DNA of 64,000 nt. It comes from Alkalibacillus filiformis (GTDB taxonomy: Bacteria > Bacillota > Bacilli > Bacillales > Alkalibacillaceae). The notes under the pieces are model-generated. The model saw nothing but the letters and a program-made list of their open reading frames with translations, did no database searches and was not told the DNA's origin. Where the stretch lies: NCBI RefSeq assembly GCF_030814115.1, contig NZ_JAUSUP010000003.1:62001-126000 (forward strand), read 5' to 3'. Both the position numbers and the translations under genes were made by a program. The stretch's first letter is position 1. The number at the start of each line of letters is the position of its first letter. Shown here one piece after another: positions 60,455 to 64,000 of this stretch.

Positions 60455-61837
60455 ATGACTAATAAGCGAAAGCAAATAGCAATTATCGGCGGTGGCATTA
60501 CAGGTCTCACCGCCGCTTATTATTTACAAAAGAATGAAGTCGATGCTGATGTAACATTAATCGAAAAGACAGACCATTTAGGCGGAATCATCTGGACTGA
60601 ACGACGTGATGGTTTTACGATCGAACGTGGTCCAGATTCCTTTCTAGAACGTAAAACGACAGCGAAACATTTAGTTGAAGATTTAGGCTTAGAGGACAAA
60701 TTAATTAGAAGTGCAACAGGTAAGGCTTTTATTTTATCTCAAGACCAGTTGCACCCAATGCCGCAAGGGGCTGTGATGGGAATTCCGACACAGTTAGCGC
60801 CATTTTTTAGCTCAACGTTATTTACGTTTAAAGGTAAATTAGACGCGCTAAAAGACTACACAACAGGTAAAACGGCTGTCGAAGAGGATATTTCAGTCGG
60901 GCACTTTTTTCGTCGCCGCTTAGGTGATGAAGTTGTCGACAGGCTGATTCATCCACTCATTTCTGGAATCTATGCGGGTGATATTGATCAACTAAGCTTA
61001 AAAGCAACATTCCCACATTTTCTTGAAACAGAAAAGAAACACGGTAGCTTAATTCGCGGCTTACAAAAGTCAACACCGAAGAAACAGACAGGTGGCCAAA
61101 AACAAGGCATGTTTTTAACACTAGAAGGTGGCTTGAAAACGTTAGTTGACGGTTTAACAGATGCGTTAACTTGTGAGGTTCGTATGTCGACGGATGTTAG
61201 TCAAGTTGAAAAGCAAGATGAACGTCACTTGTTACATATTAATGGTCAAGAAGAGCCGTTAGAAGCGGATTACGTCATTGCGACAACACCACACTATGTG
61301 ACACAACAGTTGTTCAGTGAGTATGAATTTATGGATGAGCTATCTGAGACGAAAAATACTTCCGTTGCCAATGTCGCTATGGCGTTCGATGAAGATGCGG
61401 TGAAAAACTTACCAGATGGAACAGGTTTCGTCGTTTCACGCAAAGAAGATTACCGCATTACTGCTTGTACGTGGACATTTAAAAAATGGCCACATACAAC
61501 ACCAGAAGGATCTGTCTTACTTCGTGCCTACGTTGGCAAACCAGGCGATGAAAAAGTGCTAGATTTATCTGATGAAGAGATTTCTCAACTCGTGATCAAC
61601 GATTTGAAGAAGATTATGACGATTGAAGACGATCCAAAGTTTAAACTTATTACACGTTTGTATGACGCGATGCCACAGTATACTGTTGGTCACCTTCAAC
61701 GCTTAGAAAGGCTAGAAGAGAAGGTGAATGAGCAGTTACCGGGTGTTTATTTAATCGGTAACGCCTATCGCGGTGTTGGTTTACCAGATTGTATGGACCA
61801 AGCGATTAGAGTGGTCGATGAAATAGCGGAGAATTAA
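60455..61837 (+). CDS. hemY: Coproporphyrinogen III oxidase (HemY/CgoX)
   Basis: A 460-residue FAD enzyme that oxidises coproporphyrinogen III to coproporphyrin III before iron insertion. The dinucleotide fold IAIIGGGITGLTAAYYL starts at residue 8, and IIWTERRDGFTIERGPDSFL follows. The C-terminal FAD contact is LIGNAYRGVGLPDCMDQAI. It ends the hem operon; genes for HemQ and the earlier steps are not in the window. ATG after GAAGGGGTAATCC. Confidence 0.96.
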   Translation: MTNKRKQIAIIGGGITGLTAAYYLQKNEVDADVTLIEKTDHLGGIIWTERRDGFTIERGPDSFLERKTTAKHLVEDLGLEDKLIRSATGKAFILSQDQLHPMPQGAVMGIPTQLAPFFSSTLFTFKGKLDALKDYTTGKTAVEEDISVGHFFRRRLGDEVVDRLIHPLISGIYAGDIDQLSLKATFPHFLETEKKHGSLIRGLQKSTPKKQTGGQKQGMFLTLEGGLKTLVDGLTDALTCEVRMSTDVSQVEKQDERHLLHINGQEEPLEADYVIATTPHYVTQQLFSEYEFMDELSETKNTSVANVAMAFDEDAVKNLPDGTGFVVSRKEDYRITACTWTFKKWPHTTPEGSVLLRAYVGKPGDEKVLDLSDEEISQLVINDLKKIMTIEDDPKFKLITRLYDAMPQYTVGHLQRLERLEEKVNEQLPGVYLIGNAYRGVGLPDCMDQAIRVVDEIAEN

Positions 61838-61838
61838 T

Positions 61839-61891
61839 AAAAGGCTGTTCTCATAGTCATGAAAAGTGACTGATTGGGGGCAGTCTTTTTA
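61839..61891 (+). terminator. Imperfect terminator of the hem operon
   Basis: AAAAGGCTG and CAGTCTTTTT close a long hairpin with an inner AGTCA/TGACT stem and a bulge, followed by Ts. Weaker than others in the window. Confidence 0.55.
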
Positions 61892-61900
61892 TTGTGAAAA

Positions 61901-62000
61901 ATAATCAGGCGAAATTTTCGATAATCGGGCGAAAAAATTAATAATTAGGCGAATTTTAAAATAATCAGGCGAACGCCTAAATAATTAAGCGTTCGCCTGA
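61901..62000. repeat. 20-bp tandem array with terminal hairpin (family 2)
   Basis: Five units begin at 61901, 61921, 61941, 61961 and 61981, an exact 20-bp period, with the unit close to ATAATCAGGCGAAATTTTNA. The last two units form a perfect 12-bp stem (61965-61976 with 61989-62000) that is identical in both arms to the one at 47117-47152; the two 12-base loops are nearly the same. Lies between the convergent hemY and GNAT genes. Confidence 0.92.
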
Positions 62001-62020
62001 AAAGGCAGTAGACGGCCAGA

Positions 62021-62902
62021 TTAATCGACTTCTCGGTAAGTTATTAAAGCAGGCGATGAACTAAAAGGAAAGTGATTAAATACTTCCATTGCGTGATCAT
62101 CTGTAGTATCGAATTCTCCAATAAGATGCTGAACACCACAATTGACCGCATACTGTATTTGGTGAGTGATTAATGTAGGAATGATGTTCCGACTGTACCC
62201 CTCTGCAACGCCGCACCATCCTAATTCATATGTACTTTCTTCGTCTGATTCGTGCAGAAAAGAGTAAGCCACAACGTTTGCGTCGCGATCGAAATAAATA
62301 TAACTACCGTCTAAAATTGTGTCATATGCTAAAATCATTTGCTTCCATTGGTCAGTGTCGAGTTTCGCGACTGGATTTGCTTGGTGTGTGCGTTCGTAAT
62401 TGTTTTTAACAACGGTTATTAACTGATTTAATTTTGCCTCATCTAAAGATAGATCTTTTAACGATTTTAAAACGTATTGTGTGTTGGTAGGTGGCTCAGG
62501 CACATCGAGTTGTGATAGCTTAAGTGTTGGTAAGTAAGTTCTTCTAATTTCTTGAAAATGATGAGCTTCATAAAGGCGTCTAAGATGATTAGACGATTCA
62601 CAAATCGAAGTTTGTAATGGAGCTTGAACCTCTTTTTGATTGGTTAATTTATTGAGTAATTTATCTTCAGCACCATAGTCTGGAATAGTTAATATGCGAA
62701 AATATGTGCAATGTGGGTGAATAGAACTTGTCCAAACAAGAGCGATTCCGATTAGCTGGTGATCATAATAGGCTGAGTAAGCAAATTTTAGGCTAGGACT
62801 ATTCAATATATGGAGTAAAGTATTATCTTCATGACAGAAGTCCAATAATTTAACCAACTCGTTTTTATGGTCATCGTCATATTGCATAGTAGAAATTGAC
62901 AT
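62021..62902 (-). CDS. GNAT-like N-acetyltransferase, two-domain
   Basis: A 293-residue protein with two GNAT-like halves. In the N-terminal half the core is weak (HQLIGIALVWTSSIHPHCTYFRILTIP). The C-terminal half has strands around GSYIYFDRDANVVAYSFLH and ELGWCGVAEGYSRNIIPTLI, where the acetyl-CoA loop pattern is degenerate. Substrate unknown. The ATG at 62902 follows AAAGGAGAACACT. The gene is convergent to hemY across a repeat array. Confidence 0.65.
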   Translation of the reverse strand: MSISTMQYDDDHKNELVKLLDFCHEDNTLLHILNSPSLKFAYSAYYDHQLIGIALVWTSSIHPHCTYFRILTIPDYGAEDKLLNKLTNQKEVQAPLQTSICESSNHLRRLYEAHHFQEIRRTYLPTLKLSQLDVPEPPTNTQYVLKSLKDLSLDEAKLNQLITVVKNNYERTHQANPVAKLDTDQWKQMILAYDTILDGSYIYFDRDANVVAYSFLHESDEESTYELGWCGVAEGYSRNIIPTLITHQIQYAVNCGVQHLIGEFDTTDDHAMEVFNHFPFSSSPALITYREVD

Positions 62903-62956
62903 AGTGTTCTCCTTTATACATAGTTGTCACTATATTAAAACATAATGTGACAGCAA

Positions 62957-62989
62957 AAAACACGCTCAAATCAACATTGAGCGTGTTTT
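62957..62989 (-). terminator. Terminator of yhfH
   Basis: A 13-bp perfect stem (62957-62969 with 62977-62989) flanked by A and T runs; on the minus strand it follows yhfH. Confidence 0.88.
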
Positions 62990-63022
62990 CGTTTTGAGAT
63001 GGATGGTTTAGTGATAAACTAA

Positions 63023-63151
63023 TTAGTGAATCGAATCGCATTTTTCGCATTTGTTTGTGTAACAATCGGCTTGCTCAACCATGTCTTGTTTGCAAACTGC
63101 GCATTGCTTTTTCGGTAGGTTACGGAAAAACTGTACAGGTGACATTAACAT
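63023..63151 (-). CDS. yhfH: YhfH-like small Cys-rich protein
   Basis: A 42-residue protein beginning MLMSPVQFFRNLPKKQCAVC. Five cysteines include a CxxC and a later CEKC pair, suggesting a small zinc site. The SPVxFFRNLPKKxCxxC opening matches YhfH of B. subtilis, and the adjoining divergent gene is yhfI, as in that genome. The ATG at 63151 follows AAGGAGGAC; an ATG two codons later is an alternative. Function unknown. Confidence 0.82.
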   Translation of the reverse strand: MLMSPVQFFRNLPKKQCAVCKQDMVEQADCYTNKCEKCDSIH

Positions 63152-63204
63152 GAGTAAGTCCTCCTTAATGGTTTGAATTTTAAGAAAATTTATCTTGTAC
63201 TTAT

Positions 63205-63233
63205 ACTATACTGTATTAATACAGATTTGTTAA
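63205..63233 (-). promoter_or_regulatory. yhfH promoter with a palindrome filling the spacer
   Basis: On the minus strand TTAACA (63228-63233) and TATAGT (63205-63210) are 17 bp apart, both five of six to consensus. The spacer contains a perfect 14-bp palindrome, CTGTATTAATACAG (63211-63224), touching the -10 box, a position typical of a repressor operator. Confidence 0.62.
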
Positions 63234-63276
63234 GTGTAAATCTGTTATATAACTTAAAATGGGAGGAAAGTCCTAT

Positions 63277-64000
63277 ATGGATTTGAAAGTAATCGGTTAT
63301 TGGGGAGCTTATCCAGAGGCTGAAAGCGCGACATCATGCTATTTGTTAGAACAAGATGGCTTCAAAGTAGTCATTGATTTAGGAAGTGGGGCTTTATCGA
63401 GACTACAACAGTATGTAACAGTAGACGAGATCGATGCTGTTGTATTATCACACTTTCATCACGATCATGTAGCTGATCTTGGCTCATTTCAGTATGCTTG
63501 TTTAGTACAACAACAATTGAAAAATATTCAAGGTCATATTCCGATTTATGCAGCAGATGACAGTGAAACAGATTTTAATCAACTTAATCACGTCGCAACC
63601 AAAGGAAAAGGATATCAAGAAGGACAAGACTTAGAATTAGGCCCGTTTACTTTTTCATTTCAAAAGACGAAACATCCGAAAACGTGTTATGCGATGCGGG
63701 TGACAAACGGTGAGAAGGCGTTTGTTTATACAGCTGATACAGCGTTTTTCCCAGAGTTAACTGGTTTTGCAAAAGAAGCAGACTTGTTAATAGCAGAAGC
63801 AAGTTTTTATAAAGGAATGGACGGTTCGAAAGCTGGGCATATGACAGGTGAAGAATGTGGTAAGTTAGCACGAGATGCGAGTGTAGAAGCGTTATGGTTA
63901 ACCCATTTACCTCATTTTGGAGAGCTTGATGACTTGGTTAGTGAAGCGAAGTCACTATATCATGGTAGCGTCACACTAGCACACGAAGGATTAACGTGGC
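63277..64000 (+). CDS. yhfI: MBL-fold metallo-hydrolase YhfI, 3' end outside the window
   Basis: The first 241 codons of a metallo-beta-lactamase-fold hydrolase. The metal-binding motif HFHHDHVADLG is near residues 53-64, with the opening MDLKVIGYWGAYPEAESATS, the later YTADTAFFPEL and LTHLPHFGE histidine. The B. subtilis YhfI length is about 244, so only a few residues are missing at the window edge. The fold resembles RNase Z/arylsulfatase-type enzymes; the substrate is unknown. ATG 63277 follows GGGAGGAAAG. It is divergent from yhfH, as in B. subtilis. Confidence 0.9.
   Translation, partial: MDLKVIGYWGAYPEAESATSCYLLEQDGFKVVIDLGSGALSRLQQYVTVDEIDAVVLSHFHHDHVADLGSFQYACLVQQQLKNIQGHIPIYAADDSETDFNQLNHVATKGKGYQEGQDLELGPFTFSFQKTKHPKTCYAMRVTNGEKAFVYTADTAFFPELTGFAKEADLLIAEASFYKGMDGSKAGHMTGEECGKLARDASVEALWLTHLPHFGELDDLVSEAKSLYHGSVTLAHEGLTW

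Noticed and set aside
62877-63065. Minus-strand frame of 62 codons across the yhfH terminator
   Set aside because: It runs through the terminator and overlaps both yhfH and the GNAT start in another frame. The Cys-rich yhfH frame with an SD explains the region.

Overview
The window comes from the chromosome of a low-GC, endospore-forming, probably halophilic or halotolerant member of the Bacillaceae. Sporulation and germination genes occur throughout: a gerA-type operon, an alpha/beta SASP, a SpoVR relative, and YhcN-, YjcZ- and YhfH-type proteins. Two complete glycine-betaine ABC systems, a GbsR-type regulator and many acidic proteins point to an osmotically stressed lifestyle. From about 31.9 kb onward the gene order follows the Bacillus subtilis yheB-yheA-yhaO-yhaN-yhaM-prsA-hpr-yhaH-hit-ecsAB-yhaA...pbpF-hemEHY...yhfH-yhfI segment. 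No rRNA, tRNA, prophage, insertion sequence or CRISPR array was seen. The genus assignment is inference.

Layout. 0-3 kb: tail of a CNT nucleoside transporter, a MATE exporter and a MurG-type glycosyltransferase. 3-6.3 kb: first betaine transporter (binding lipoprotein, permease, CBS-containing ATPase). 6.3-10.1 kb: germinant receptor gerAA-AB-AC on the minus strand behind a good sigma-G promoter. 10.2-14.2 kb: DUF389 membrane protein, a membrane-anchored HtrA-like protease, then sigI-rsgI. 14.3-18.7 kb: a four-gene cassette with an unrecognised membrane-anchored protein, two ABC-2 permeases and an ATPase. 18.8-31.3 kb: YhcN-like lipoprotein, short SpoVR-like protein, chemoreceptor, chrA, a BtuF-like protein, azlCD, GNAT, WrbA-type flavoprotein, an acidic secreted protein, an IDEAL-domain protein, a VanY-type carboxypeptidase, fumarase and a SASP.

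31.5-42 kb: YheB, YheA, YhzD, the yhaONM nuclease genes, prsA and hpr (scoC). 42.2-47 kb: a GbsR-type repressor divergent from a second, opuA-type betaine operon with two adjacent binding-protein genes. 47.2-52.5 kb: yhaH, hit, ecsAB, a YitT protein and an M20 amidohydrolase. 52.5-55.8 kb: a ferritin-like protein and liaFSR. 56-58.3 kb: a class A penicillin-binding protein. 58.5-61.8 kb: hemE-hemH-hemY of the coproporphyrin-dependent heme pathway. The end holds a two-domain GNAT, yhfH and the nearly complete yhfI.

Two observations stand out. First, the two adjacent OpuAC-type lipoproteins at 45060-46953 are circular permutants of each other: lobes I-II in one and II-I in the other, with the Trp/His ligand-cage residues kept in both. 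Second, five intergenic spacers, each just after a rho-independent terminator, carry short tandem arrays with an exact 20- or 21-bp period. Two of these arrays end in the same 12-bp-stem hairpin, and two others are inverted copies of one family. Smaller regulatory signals include Shine-Dalgarno sites buried in hairpins upstream of the SASP and wrbA genes, and palindromes in the yhfH, lia and opuA control regions.
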